From positions 1 through 12,895 of the forward strand of contig DATHBT010000245.1 in assembly GCA_035295985.1 (NCBI GenBank): a stretch of 12,895 nucleotides of DNA, given 5' to 3'. The translations under genes were made by a program, and so were the position numbers. The notes below the pieces were generated by a model that was given only the letters and a program-made list of their open reading frames with translations, was not told where the DNA came from and did no database searches. Below, piece after piece: positions 6,910 through 12,895 of this stretch; within the stretch, counting starts at the first letter, position 1; each line of letters opens with the position of its first letter. This DNA comes from JAIVGV01 sp035295985. GTDB taxonomy: Bacteria > Acidobacteriota > Blastocatellia > Pyrinomonadales > Pyrinomonadaceae.

Positions 6910-7830
6910 ATGAGTGAGCAGCAGCCGCTTATATTTGATTGCCGTTATCAATGGCAAGACGGACAAGTCAGGGTAATCGTAGAAGGGTTTGAGGTGCTAC
7001 TTGTACTGTTCGACCCTAAAAACTTTTCCGACGCCCTCTTTGAAAAACTAAAACTCCGCGAACCCTTCTTAACCGTGTCGGATGAAACGCGCGCATACAT
7101 TCACGCTCAAGTGCGAAGGATAGAAAGTGAAAAGGGCAGAGAAGTAACGGATGAGCAAATGGTGTTTATTGAGCGCGAGCTTATTCGGAGGATCGAATTA
7201 CAGTTCATCAAAGAGAGTATCGAAACCGCAGCCAACGCTGTAAATAAAAACCTACAGAAAGTCACCGAACTGGTTTGGGAAAAGGTAATTCAAGCGTCTT
7301 CATTCTCAGGGGGTAACGCTTTGCGCGACATTCTTAATCTGCCTTACCAGAAGTTTAGTGCGAAAGACATTAAAGAGGCTCTATTCCGGGACGATTGGGA
7401 GCGTATTAAGCCGATTGCGGGCGTAGCGCACGGCGGCGCGCGCACGCGCAAGGCGGGATTCGTTTGGGATGAAGAAAAGGCTGTACAACTTTACCAGACT
7501 GTTGAAGCCCTACCACGACACGGCGCGGACGATCTGCCGATGTGGGAATACGCGCACAAGATGTTAGCCGATAACGACTATGACCACGAGACGATCCTAT
7601 TCCTAAAATCGCGCCCCGTGTTTCAGGACGTACCCGACGAACTGCTAAAAGAAGCCGCCGACGTGTGGCGGCGTTATGATGAGAGTTGGGATTCTCTGCC
7701 GCCCGACAGTAGCCCGCAAGCCTTCGCCTTCCGCCACGCCTGCCACAAGCTAGGCTTCCCCTATAAGGCTTACAACACCGTGCGGACGAACTATTATAGG
7801 GGCAGGAAAGTGGCCGAAAATACAGGATAA
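6910..7830 (+). CDS. Uncharacterised 306-aa cargo protein
   Basis: AGGGAGG (6899-6905) lies 4 bases before the ATG, and the frame closes at TAA 7828-7830. I recognise no family. The N-terminal 50 residues are hydrophobic and strand-like (QVRVIVEGFEVLLVLFDP). Residues about 60-140 are strongly helical and charged (AYIHAQVRRIESEKGREVTD, IERELIRRIELQFIKESIET) and could form a coiled coil or helical bundle. Residues about 170-190 are basic (GGARTRKAGFVWDEE), and the C-terminal 120 residues are helical, rich in Trp and Tyr, ending in RTNYYRGRK. No signal peptide or membrane span is evident, so it is probably cytoplasmic. Codon use is plainly less GC-biased than in the flanking host genes. It sits alone on its strand, with a 32-bp palindrome directly after its stop. 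It could be an accessory transposition, DNA-binding or defence protein; none of these is supported by a motif. Confidence 0.8.
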   Translation: MSEQQPLIFDCRYQWQDGQVRVIVEGFEVLLVLFDPKNFSDALFEKLKLREPFLTVSDETRAYIHAQVRRIESEKGREVTDEQMVFIERELIRRIELQFIKESIETAANAVNKNLQKVTELVWEKVIQASSFSGGNALRDILNLPYQKFSAKDIKEALFRDDWERIKPIAGVAHGGARTRKAGFVWDEEKAVQLYQTVEALPRHGADDLPMWEYAHKMLADNDYDHETILFLKSRPVFQDVPDELLKEAADVWRRYDESWDSLPPDSSPQAFAFRHACHKLGFPYKAYNTVRTNYYRGRKVAENTG

Positions 7831-7835
7831 TGCTG

Positions 7836-7867
7836 AGATATTTTCAAGATCGATCTTGAAAATATCT
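7836..7867. repeat. 32-bp perfect palindrome after the 306-aa gene
   Basis: AGATATTTTCAAGATC (7836-7851) is followed at once by its exact reverse complement (7852-7867), with no spacer and no mismatch. It begins 6 bases after the stop codon. The sequence is AT-rich and has no T-run at its 3' edge, so a classical terminator is unlikely. A dimeric-protein binding site or a bidirectional 3'-end hairpin is possible. Confidence 0.8.
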
Positions 7868-7881
7868 TGAGAGATAGCTTA

Positions 7882-7917
7882 TGCGGATACAGAAGTTTTC
7901 ACTTGAACGTATCCGCA
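7882..7917. other. Hairpin: 9-bp stem with nested AAGT/ACTT stem
   Basis: TGCGGATAC (7882-7890) pairs perfectly with GTATCCGCA (7909-7917). Inside the 18-base interval, AAGT and ACTT pair around TTTC, giving a two-tier hairpin. It lies between the 32-bp palindrome and the terminator at 7981 and may be part of a structured 3' UTR or a small RNA. Confidence 0.5.
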
Positions 7918-7980
7918 AAGCCGCCCCCTGAGTAGATTTGAAGAAAATTTTGACGCCCCCCAAAGGTGCGTTGCATAGTG

Positions 7981-8008
7981 AAGCTGCCGACGAGTTCGGC
8001 GGCTTTTT
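7981..8008 (+). terminator. Rho-independent terminator
   Basis: AAGCTGCCGA (7981-7990) and TCGGCGGCTT (7996-8005) form a 10-bp stem with one G-U pair and a 5-base loop (CGAGT), followed by TTTTT (8004-8008). It is about 150 bases beyond the 306-aa gene, so it ends either that transcript or a small RNA encoded in between. Confidence 0.8.
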
Positions 8009-8166
8009 GATTGTGGGGGTGAAAAGGAAATGAAGTTAGGTAGGTAGCCTCTCGCGTTCATTCGCTTGCCGGCGCGAGGGGCGAAAACAAGGAAGGCCGG
8101 TGAGGGTGGACTCTGGCGGAGAATCCCTCACCGGCCGTGGTAAGCACTAATCGTTGTCAAAGGTGT
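8009..8166. other. Structured non-coding spacer before the tRNA
   Basis: There is no convincing gene. Two hairpins are present. CCTCTCGCG (8048-8056) pairs with CGCGAGGGG (8073-8081) with one G-U. GGCCGGTGAGGG (8095-8106) pairs perfectly with CCCTCACCGGCC (8125-8136) around an 18-base loop that itself contains a CTC/GAG mini-stem. The second lies 30 bases before the tRNA 5' end. It could be a processing signal, a small structured RNA, or a protein binding site. No clear promoter for the tRNA was found. Confidence 0.5.
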
Positions 8167-8253
8167 GGGGGCGTGGCGAAATTGGTAAACGCGCAAGACT
8201 AGGAATCTTGTGGCTTCACGGCCTTGCGAGTCCGAACCTCGTCGCCCCCACCA
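8167..8253 (+). tRNA. Class II tRNA, leucine-type body, anticodon AGG; CCA encoded
   Basis: A full cloverleaf can be drawn. The acceptor is GGGGGCG (8167-8173) with CGCCCCC (8243-8249), and the D stem GCG/CGC (8176-8178/8190-8192) carries an AAATTGGTAAA loop. The anticodon stem is CAAGA/TCTTG (8194-8198/8206-8210) with the loop CTAGGAA (8199-8205). A 15-base variable arm with GGC/GCC pairing follows, then a T stem GCGAG/CTCGT with one wobble, discriminator A8250, and CCA 8251-8253. The sequence resembles bacterial tRNA-Leu (long variable arm, A73, D-loop). However, the standard anticodon position (8201-8203) is AGG, which would read the proline codon CCU; TAG, a leucine anticodon, is present but shifted one base 5'. 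The T-loop TCCGAAC has C at the normally invariant U55, so the RNA may be divergent or non-functional. It lies inside the transposable element, 18 bases from the end of the convergent transposase gene. Confidence 0.8.
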
Positions 8254-8271
8254 CCACATTCTAGCGCAGAG

Positions 8272-9303
8272 TTATTCCTTTTCGCCAGCTTTGGCGACAG
8301 GGTCGCGATACATCAACCGCTTGCCCTCGAAGCCTTTCAGGGCTTCGTGCGCCCGCTCGCCGTCCGTCACTTGGCGCGCGTTGTAGCGGTGGTCGAACTC
8401 TGCCAGATACCTGTGCAAGTGCTTCTTGCTGACATGGTGATAGACGCCGTTGATGCCGCGCTTTAGGAGTGAGAAGTAACCCTCGACTGTGTTAGTGGTG
8501 ACGCAGACGCCCTCTTCGTAGCGCACGTACTCATCCGCCTTGTGATTCACTAGCGAGTGCTTGCGATCCTTCATGCCGCGCAGGACGCCAGTGTCCGTCA
8601 TAACGTGCGCGTCGGCAGCGCAGACTTCGTTGATGACGGCTTGCAGGTTCTTGGCCGTGACCCGTTCGACGTGGCGCGAGTGAACCTTGCCGCCGCGCTG
8701 TAGCGTGGACACGACGGCGAACTTATCGGCAACCGGGCCGAGACGATCTTGCGCGCGGACACCCGGCTTGACCGCGTGAGAGTGCTTGTTGCGCCGCCGA
8801 CCGCCGACGTAAGTCTCATCAACCTCGACAACGCCGCTCATAGGCTCAGGCACTTCGCCCATCATCGCGTAGCGGATGCGGTGCGCCATGAACCACGCCG
8901 ACTTGTACTGTTTAATATCCAGCATCCGCATGAGCTGGTGCGCGCTCATGCCCTTCTTTGACGCCGTGAGAAGGTGAATAGCCAGAAGCCACTTGTGAAG
9001 CGGGATGTGCGAATCCTCGAAGATGCTCTTAACAGTGACGGTGAACTGCTCGCGGCATCCGGCGCACTTCCACAGACCCTTGCGCGGCTTGCGGACGCGC
9101 TTGCCGGCGGCGCGCATGGCTTCTTTTTCTTCCGCCGTCTTTTCCTTCACGGTGATGCGGTAAGCCTCACCCACTAGCCCACAGTGCGGGCAGACAACGC
9201 CGTCCGGCCAGCGCATCTTTTCCAGATACTCGCGGGCCTTATCTTCGTCCTGAAAGTGCGGCTCAAGTATCGAGCCTTTTTCCTTTTTAACCGTGCGCTT
9301 CAT
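8272..9303 (-). CDS. IS1595-family (ISXO2-like) DDE transposase
   Basis: The ATG at 9303 is preferred, giving 343 aa: a consensus promoter ends 7 bases before it. The longer frame from ATG 9345 would begin inside the terminal repeat and upstream of the likely transcription start. The N-terminal zinc ribbon has two Cys pairs, CPHC (residues 38-41) and CAGC (80-83), with a Lys/Arg-rich insert between them. The ISXO2-like catalytic domain shows VEVDETYVGG (D162), VMTDTG (D237) and TNTVEGYFSLLKRGI (N271, E274). It then has the family-typical GVYHHVSKKHLHRYLAEFDH followed by RYNAR. It catalyses cut-and-paste or replicative movement of the element by binding the 26-bp terminal repeats. The frame is intact and ends with TAA at 8272. 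Identification is firm. Confidence 0.95.
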   Translation of the reverse strand: MKRTVKKEKGSILEPHFQDEDKAREYLEKMRWPDGVVCPHCGLVGEAYRITVKEKTAEEKEAMRAAGKRVRKPRKGLWKCAGCREQFTVTVKSIFEDSHIPLHKWLLAIHLLTASKKGMSAHQLMRMLDIKQYKSAWFMAHRIRYAMMGEVPEPMSGVVEVDETYVGGRRRNKHSHAVKPGVRAQDRLGPVADKFAVVSTLQRGGKVHSRHVERVTAKNLQAVINEVCAADAHVMTDTGVLRGMKDRKHSLVNHKADEYVRYEEGVCVTTNTVEGYFSLLKRGINGVYHHVSKKHLHRYLAEFDHRYNARQVTDGERAHEALKGFEGKRLMYRDPVAKAGEKE

Positions 9304-9310
9304 GGCCTGT

Positions 9311-9339
9311 ATTCTACTGATTTTTGTTGGGTGTGTCAA
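9311..9339 (-). promoter_or_regulatory. Transposase promoter with -35 inside the right terminal repeat
   Basis: On the minus strand a consensus TTGACA (9334-9339, within the repeat) and TAGAAT (9311-9316) are exactly 17 bases apart. Seven bases (ACAGGCC) lie between the -10 and ATG 9303, so the transcript should begin at or beside the start codon, and no Shine-Dalgarno sequence precedes it. Binding of transposase to its own terminal repeat would cover the -35, which suggests autoregulation (inference). Confidence 0.65.
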
Positions 9340-9352
9340 GTGCATAATTCCG
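9327..9352. repeat. Right terminal inverted repeat of the IS1595-like element
   Basis: Runs from TTGGGTGTGTCAAG to GCATAATTCCG. Its reverse complement matches the left repeat at 23 of 26 positions, and it is immediately followed by the second copy of the target duplication. Confidence 0.9.
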
Positions 9353-9360
9353 AAAATTTC
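9353..9360. repeat. Right copy of the 8-bp target site duplication
   Basis: AAAATTTC is identical to 6231-6238, giving the 8-bp duplication expected of the IS1595 family. Confidence 0.9.
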
Positions 9361-9362
9361 CC

Positions 9363-9392
9363 TTGCCGCCCCGCCGCGCGCGGTGCTACAGT
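9363..9392 (+). promoter_or_regulatory. Possible promoter of the TonB-dependent receptor gene
   Basis: TTGCCG (9363-9368) and TACAGT (9387-9392, preceded by TGC as an extended -10) are 18 bases apart, just outside the right end of the element. The transcript would have a leader of about 190 bases. The call is tentative; the element inserted immediately upstream of this site. Confidence 0.35.
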
Positions 9393-9472
9393 GCGCGCCC
9401 TGTCAGAGGGTTCTTACGGGACGGGCCGCGCTTCTCACGCCTCGCCGGCGCGCCCTCGACGAGACTTAACCA

Positions 9473-9491
9473 TTCGTTCCTCACGAACGAA
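9473..9491 (+). other. Hairpin in the receptor leader
   Basis: TTCGTTC (9473-9479) and GAACGAA (9485-9491) pair perfectly around a 5-base loop, about 100 bases before the receptor start codon. No T-tract follows. It may be an operator or a leader RNA structure. Nothing else is evident in the 230-base spacer apart from the Shine-Dalgarno sequence AAGGAG (9578-9583). Confidence 0.35.
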
Positions 9492-9592
9492 GCGACAACT
9501 TAGACCATCTCCCTTTCCAACGCGGCGCGCGCCTCCGCGGCTGCGCGCCGACGCGGCAACCTCAACGACCGGCCGCCAAGGAGCGAGCAGTG

Positions 9593-12500
9593 ATGAAACG
9601 CCTCACCCCAAGACTCCCCGTCTTTCAACTTTGCGTCTCCCGAGTCTTCGTCTTCCAACTCTTCACGAACTGTCTCATTCTGTCCCTTAGCTGCTCTCCC
9701 GCGCCCGCGCAAGACCTCGACGAGATCACGATCTCCGGCCGGGTCGCCGACGAGCGCGGCGCGAGCGTCGCCGGCGCGAGCGTCACGGCGACGCTGGCCG
9801 CCACCGGCGCGGCGCGCGCGGCGCAGACCGACGCGGAGGGGCGCTTCCGCCTCGTCGAACTCGCGCCCGGCTCGTACACCGTGCGCGTCTCGTCCGAGGG
9901 CTTCGCCGCCGAGACCCGCGCGAATGTGGCGGCCCTCGCCGGCCAGAACCTCCGTCTCGACTTCACGCTCCGCCCCGCGGGCGTCTCGGCCGAGCAGACC
10001 GTCACGGCCGCGGCCGAAGTCGCAGGCATCGACACGACGCGCACCGTCACCGGCGGCACGCTCGCGCGCCGCGAGATCGAAGAGCTGCCGATTCCATCGC
10101 GCGCGCCGCTCGATCTCGTCCTACTTCTGCCCGGCGTCACGGAGGAACCCCTCTCCGTGCGCGACGCGGCCGAGGATCGCGACACGCGGGCGCGCGCCGC
10201 CGCGCGAAGTTCGCAGACGCCCGAAGAGGCCGGCACGTTCGCGCTCGCGGGCGGCGCGGCCTACTCAAACAACGTCACGACCGACGGCCTCGACAACAAC
10301 GACGACCGTTCGGCTCGCGAACGCTTCCAGCCGTCGGCCGAGGCCATCGAAGAAGTCCAGGTCATCACCAACCAGTTCTCCGCCGAGTACGGCCGGGCGT
10401 CGGGCGGGCGCGTCAACCTGCGCACGCGCTCCGGCTCGCGCAATTTCCGCGGCCGGCTCTTCCACTTCCTCCGCGACGAATCGCTCGACGCCAACACCTT
10501 CTTCAACAAGGCGCGCGGCCTCCCGCGCCTCCCGCTCCAACAGCACGCCGCCGGCTTCACCCTCGGCGGCCCCGTCAGGCTCCCGCTCAAACTCTTCGGC
10601 CCGCGGCGCGGCGCGGACGATGACGACTCGACGGCGAAAGGCAACTCCGCGACGAGCGTTGACGTGTCAGCCGAAGGGGCGAAGGCGAGACGACGAAACG
10701 CACGCGCCGGCAGGGCGTCGGCCCGCAGCCCGGCGAACACCTTCTTCTTCGTCGCCTACGAGTTCGACACCGCGCTCGACTCGACTTTGATCGACACGCT
10801 CGTCCCCGTCGCCCAAAACCCGCTCTTCCCGCTCCCGCGGCCCACCACGCTCGCCGGCCGCCGCTTCGAGCCGGACGCGACCGCGCCGAACCAGCCCGCC
10901 GAACTCGCGCCCTTCGTCGCCGAAGTCTCCACGCCGCAGCGCCGCCACGCGCTCACCCTCCGCCTCGATCACAACTTCACGGCCGCGCACAACGCCACCG
11001 TGCTTCTCCAGTCTGGCCGGCTGAAAAATCTGCGCCAGTTCGGCGGCGGCTCGCGCCTCGCGGACTCTTTGCAGGGCCGCACGCGCGACTCCGACGCCCT
11101 CGCCTACACGGACAACTTCGTCCTCTCGCCCCGCGCCGTCAACCAGCTCCGCGCGCAAATCTCCCGCCTCGCGCCCGCGCTCAAAACCGCCGCGTCAGGC
11201 CCGGTCGTTCTCATCAACATCGACGACCCACTCGCCGCCGACGAAACGCTCGACCGCTCCGGCACGCTCGTCGCCGGCTCTTCCAGCTCAGGCGCGAGCA
11301 CACGCCGCGAGTTCCGCTGGCAGATTCAAAACAACCTCACCGTCCTCGGCGGCGCGCACACCGTCAAGCTCGGCACAGACCTGATGCGCGTCCGCTCCGT
11401 CTTCGTCGATCTCGCGGACGCGACCGGCACTTTCAACTTCACGAGCGCGGGCGACTTCCTAGCCGGCGCGCCGAGCCGCTTCCGCCAGCGTTTCCAGACC
11501 GAGTCCGTTCAGCGCAACCTCTACGCCGGCCTCTTCGTGCAGGACGAGTGGCGCGCGCGGCCCAACCTCACGCTCACGGCCGGCCTGCGCTACGAGCGCG
11601 AGACGATCATCAAAGACCGCGACAACTTCGGCCCGCGCCTCGCGCTCGCCTACGACCCCTTCGGCACGGGCAAAACCGTCGTGCGCCTCGGCGGCGGAAT
11701 CTTCTACAACCGCGTCCTGCTCCGCACGGTTGACGACTTCACGCTCGGCCAGCACCGGCTCGTCTTCGACACCAACGCCCTGCGCGACACAGCTACGGGC
11801 CGCGCGATGACCGACGCGCAGCGCCGCGCCTTCATCAGTGCGAACCTTCGCTTCCCCGAAACGCTCACCGCCGACTCGCCACTCGTCCGCCAGTTCGCCT
11901 TCCGGCAGACCGACTTCACGCGGCGGCTCGATCCCGCGCTCCGCGTCCCCGAAAGCTACCAAGCCAACGCCGGGTTCGAGCGCGAGATCGCGCGCGGCCT
12001 CACGGTCGAGGCCAACTACACCTTCAACCGCGGCCTCCACCTCTGGCGCGAGTTCAACGCCAACGCCCCGCGCCTGCCCGCCGGCTACAGCGACTTCACC
12101 GCCTACCTGCTCTCGCGCGACTTCCCCAACCTGCGCGACCGTGCAGGCACGCGCCCGCTCTACGACGCGCAGACGGCCGGCGACCTCGTCCGCTTCACGC
12201 TCCTCCCGCAGTCGGCCGCGAACGCCAACTCGGTCGTCCGCGTCGTCGAGTTCGGCGTCCCCGTCTCCGTCTTCAACCTGGGCAGCGTCAACTCATCCAC
12301 AGCCCTCGAAGCCGCGCTCGCCGCGCTCGCGCACCTGCGCCCCGACCCGACGCGCCGACAGGTAGAGCAGCTCGCCTCAATCGGCAACAGCTTCTACCAC
12401 GGCCTCACACTCGAAGCGCGCACGCGGCTCGGCGCGCGCGCGCGGGGCTTCGCGCTCTCGGCGCGCGCCGGCTATACGCTCTCGCGCCTGATCGACGACG

Positions 12501-12895
12501 GCGTCGTCAACACTTCGAGCGCGCTGCGCGTCGGCGACTTCCGCGGCGAGCGAGCGCGCAGCCTCCTCGACCGGTGCCACCGCCTCGCCCTCTCCGGCAC
12601 GCTCGGCCTGCCCCCCGCGCTCGGCCGCCTGCGCCTCTCCTCGATCCTGCGCGCGGCCTCCGGCGCGCCCTTCAATGTCTCGCTCGGCGGCTCGGATCGC
12701 AACCTCGACGACGTGTCGAACGACCGCCCCATCTTCACGGGTAACCTGTCAGCCATCCGCTGGCGTAGGCCCGGCTCGCCGACTGATTCGGCGGTAGCCT
12801 CCGCCTTCGCGCTCCCGGCCATCGGCCGCACCGGCGACCTCCCGCGCAACGCCGGCCGCGGCCCCGCCCTCTTCACCTTCGACCTCAACCTCACG
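9593..12895 (+). CDS. TonB-dependent outer-membrane receptor with carboxypeptidase-regulatory-like N-domain, 3'-truncated
   Basis: AAGGAG (9578-9583) lies 9 bases before ATG 9593; the in-frame GTG at 9590 is an alternative. The frame stays open to the last base (1101 codons), so the C-terminus is missing. A long signal peptide is likely cleaved after APA (about residue 39). Residues about 46-130 form a carboxypeptidase-regulatory-like beta domain (ITISGRVADERGASVAGASV). The TonB plug follows at about 155-290, with LDLVLLLPGV, TTDGLDNNDD and VQVITNQFSAEYGRASGG. From about 290 on is a beta barrel with aromatic strand ends (FFFVAYEFD, LYAGLFVQDEW, LTAGLRYERE, YQANAGFERE). Such Oar-like receptors, abundant in acidobacteria, move large ligands such as peptides or glycans across the outer membrane using TonB energy; the ligand here is unknown. 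A charged low-complexity insert (DDDD, RRRNARAGRAS; about residues 340-382) probably forms a loop. Confidence 0.9.
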   Translation, partial: MKRLTPRLPVFQLCVSRVFVFQLFTNCLILSLSCSPAPAQDLDEITISGRVADERGASVAGASVTATLAATGAARAAQTDAEGRFRLVELAPGSYTVRVSSEGFAAETRANVAALAGQNLRLDFTLRPAGVSAEQTVTAAAEVAGIDTTRTVTGGTLARREIEELPIPSRAPLDLVLLLPGVTEEPLSVRDAAEDRDTRARAAARSSQTPEEAGTFALAGGAAYSNNVTTDGLDNNDDRSARERFQPSAEAIEEVQVITNQFSAEYGRASGGRVNLRTRSGSRNFRGRLFHFLRDESLDANTFFNKARGLPRLPLQQHAAGFTLGGPVRLPLKLFGPRRGADDDDSTAKGNSATSVDVSAEGAKARRRNARAGRASARSPANTFFFVAYEFDTALDSTLIDTLVPVAQNPLFPLPRPTTLAGRRFEPDATAPNQPAELAPFVAEVSTPQRRHALTLRLDHNFTAAHNATVLLQSGRLKNLRQFGGGSRLADSLQGRTRDSDALAYTDNFVLSPRAVNQLRAQISRLAPALKTAASGPVVLINIDDPLAADETLDRSGTLVAGSSSSGASTRREFRWQIQNNLTVLGGAHTVKLGTDLMRVRSVFVDLADATGTFNFTSAGDFLAGAPSRFRQRFQTESVQRNLYAGLFVQDEWRARPNLTLTAGLRYERETIIKDRDNFGPRLALAYDPFGTGKTVVRLGGGIFYNRVLLRTVDDFTLGQHRLVFDTNALRDTATGRAMTDAQRRAFISANLRFPETLTADSPLVRQFAFRQTDFTRRLDPALRVPESYQANAGFEREIARGLTVEANYTFNRGLHLWREFNANAPRLPAGYSDFTAYLLSRDFPNLRDRAGTRPLYDAQTAGDLVRFTLLPQSAANANSVVRVVEFGVPVSVFNLGSVNSSTALEAALAALAHLRPDPTRRQVEQLASIGNSFYHGLTLEARTRLGARARGFALSARAGYTLSRLIDDGVVNTSSALRVGDFRGERARSLLDRCHRLALSGTLGLPPALGRLRLSSILRAASGAPFNVSLGGSDRNLDDVSNDRPIFTGNLSAIRWRRPGSPTDSAVASAFALPAIGRTGDLPRNAGRGPALFTFDLNLT

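Larger units (their letters stand above)
6239..9352. mobile_element. Complete IS1595-family (ISXO2-like) transposable element with cargo genes, 3114 bp
   Basis: The element is bounded by 26-bp terminal inverted repeats (6239-6264 and 9327-9352, 23 of 26 positions matching) and an exact 8-bp direct repeat outside them, as IS1595-family transposition is known to leave. Its transposase lies at the right end on the minus strand. Ordinary IS1595-type elements are around 1 kb, so about 2 kb here is cargo: a 54-aa and an 82-aa gene (minus), a 306-aa gene (plus), a structured non-coding stretch and a class II tRNA. Base composition inside is visibly lower in GC than in the flanks, supporting acquisition from elsewhere. 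Intact ends, an intact transposase frame and identical target duplications suggest a recent insertion. It sits between the S8 protease terminator and the TonB receptor promoter region and breaks no visible gene. Confidence 0.9.

Noticed and set aside
7879..8061. 60-codon minus-strand frame in the cargo non-coding region
   Set aside because: It runs backwards through a rho-independent terminator and a hairpin, has no Shine-Dalgarno sequence or motif, and its amino-acid content looks random.
8167..8253. Allo-tRNA with an 8/4 or 9/3 acceptor branch
   Set aside because: The pairing gives an ordinary 7-bp acceptor and 5-bp T stem; only the anticodon and T-loop are unusual.
9303..9345. Longer transposase start at ATG 9345
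   Set aside because: It lies inside the terminal repeat and upstream of the -10 of the evident promoter, so it would not be in the main transcript.
9184..9690. 168-codon plus-strand frame crossing the right end of the element
   Set aside because: It spans the transposase antisense strand, the terminal repeat, the target duplication and the receptor start, so it is an accident of the insertion.
9686..9703. Lipoprotein signal (Cys at residue 34) in the TonB receptor
   Set aside because: The residues before the Cys (SLS) do not fit a lipobox, and a normal cleavage site (APA) follows.
1..12895. CRISPR array, integron or phage genes
   Set aside because: No spaced direct-repeat array, integrase or phage structural gene is seen on either strand.

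Overview
The window looks like chromosomal DNA of a high-GC Gram-negative soil-type bacterium, probably an acidobacterium (Blastocatellia-like). This is an inference from the gene types: a large TonB-dependent receptor with an N-terminal carboxypeptidase-regulatory-like domain, a secreted subtilisin with a C-terminal Ig-like domain, a TPR protein fused to a TlpA-type thioredoxin, and an M49-like metallopeptidase. No rRNA or other lineage marker is present.

Layout. At 1-1113 is the 3' end of an M49-like zinc peptidase gene. At 1488-3695 is an exported TPR-thioredoxin fusion, followed by a 27-bp-stem hairpin built from an 8-bp tandem repeat (3723-3785). At 4104-6020 is a secreted S8 protease, closed by a terminator-like hairpin at 6108-6142. 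The last gene, from 9593 to the window edge, is a TonB-dependent outer-membrane receptor whose 3' end is missing. All four host genes are on the + strand and share an export or peptide-handling theme, but the long spacers between them argue against one operon.

Between the protease and the receptor lies a complete, visibly lower-GC transposable element (6239-9352, 3114 bp). It has 26-bp terminal inverted repeats (23/26 matching) and a perfect 8-bp target duplication, AAAATTTC. Its transposase (minus strand, 8272-9303) has the zinc ribbon and DDE motifs of the IS1595/ISXO2 group, whose known target duplication is also 8 bp.

The element carries far more than a transposase. It holds two small minus-strand genes (54 and 82 aa), an unrecognised 306-aa plus-strand gene, a 336-bp hairpin-rich non-coding stretch that includes a 32-bp perfect palindrome and a rho-independent terminator, and a tRNA gene. 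The tRNA has a leucine-type class II body and A73, but its seven-base anticodon loop reads AGG (a proline CCU anticodon). Two minus-strand genes of the element have a -10 hexamer exactly 7 nt before their ATG, suggesting leaderless transcripts. The transposase -35 lies inside the right terminal repeat.

The most interesting content is this cargo-carrying IS1595-type element with a possibly mistranslating or decoy tRNA. The host genes are ordinary for such a genome.
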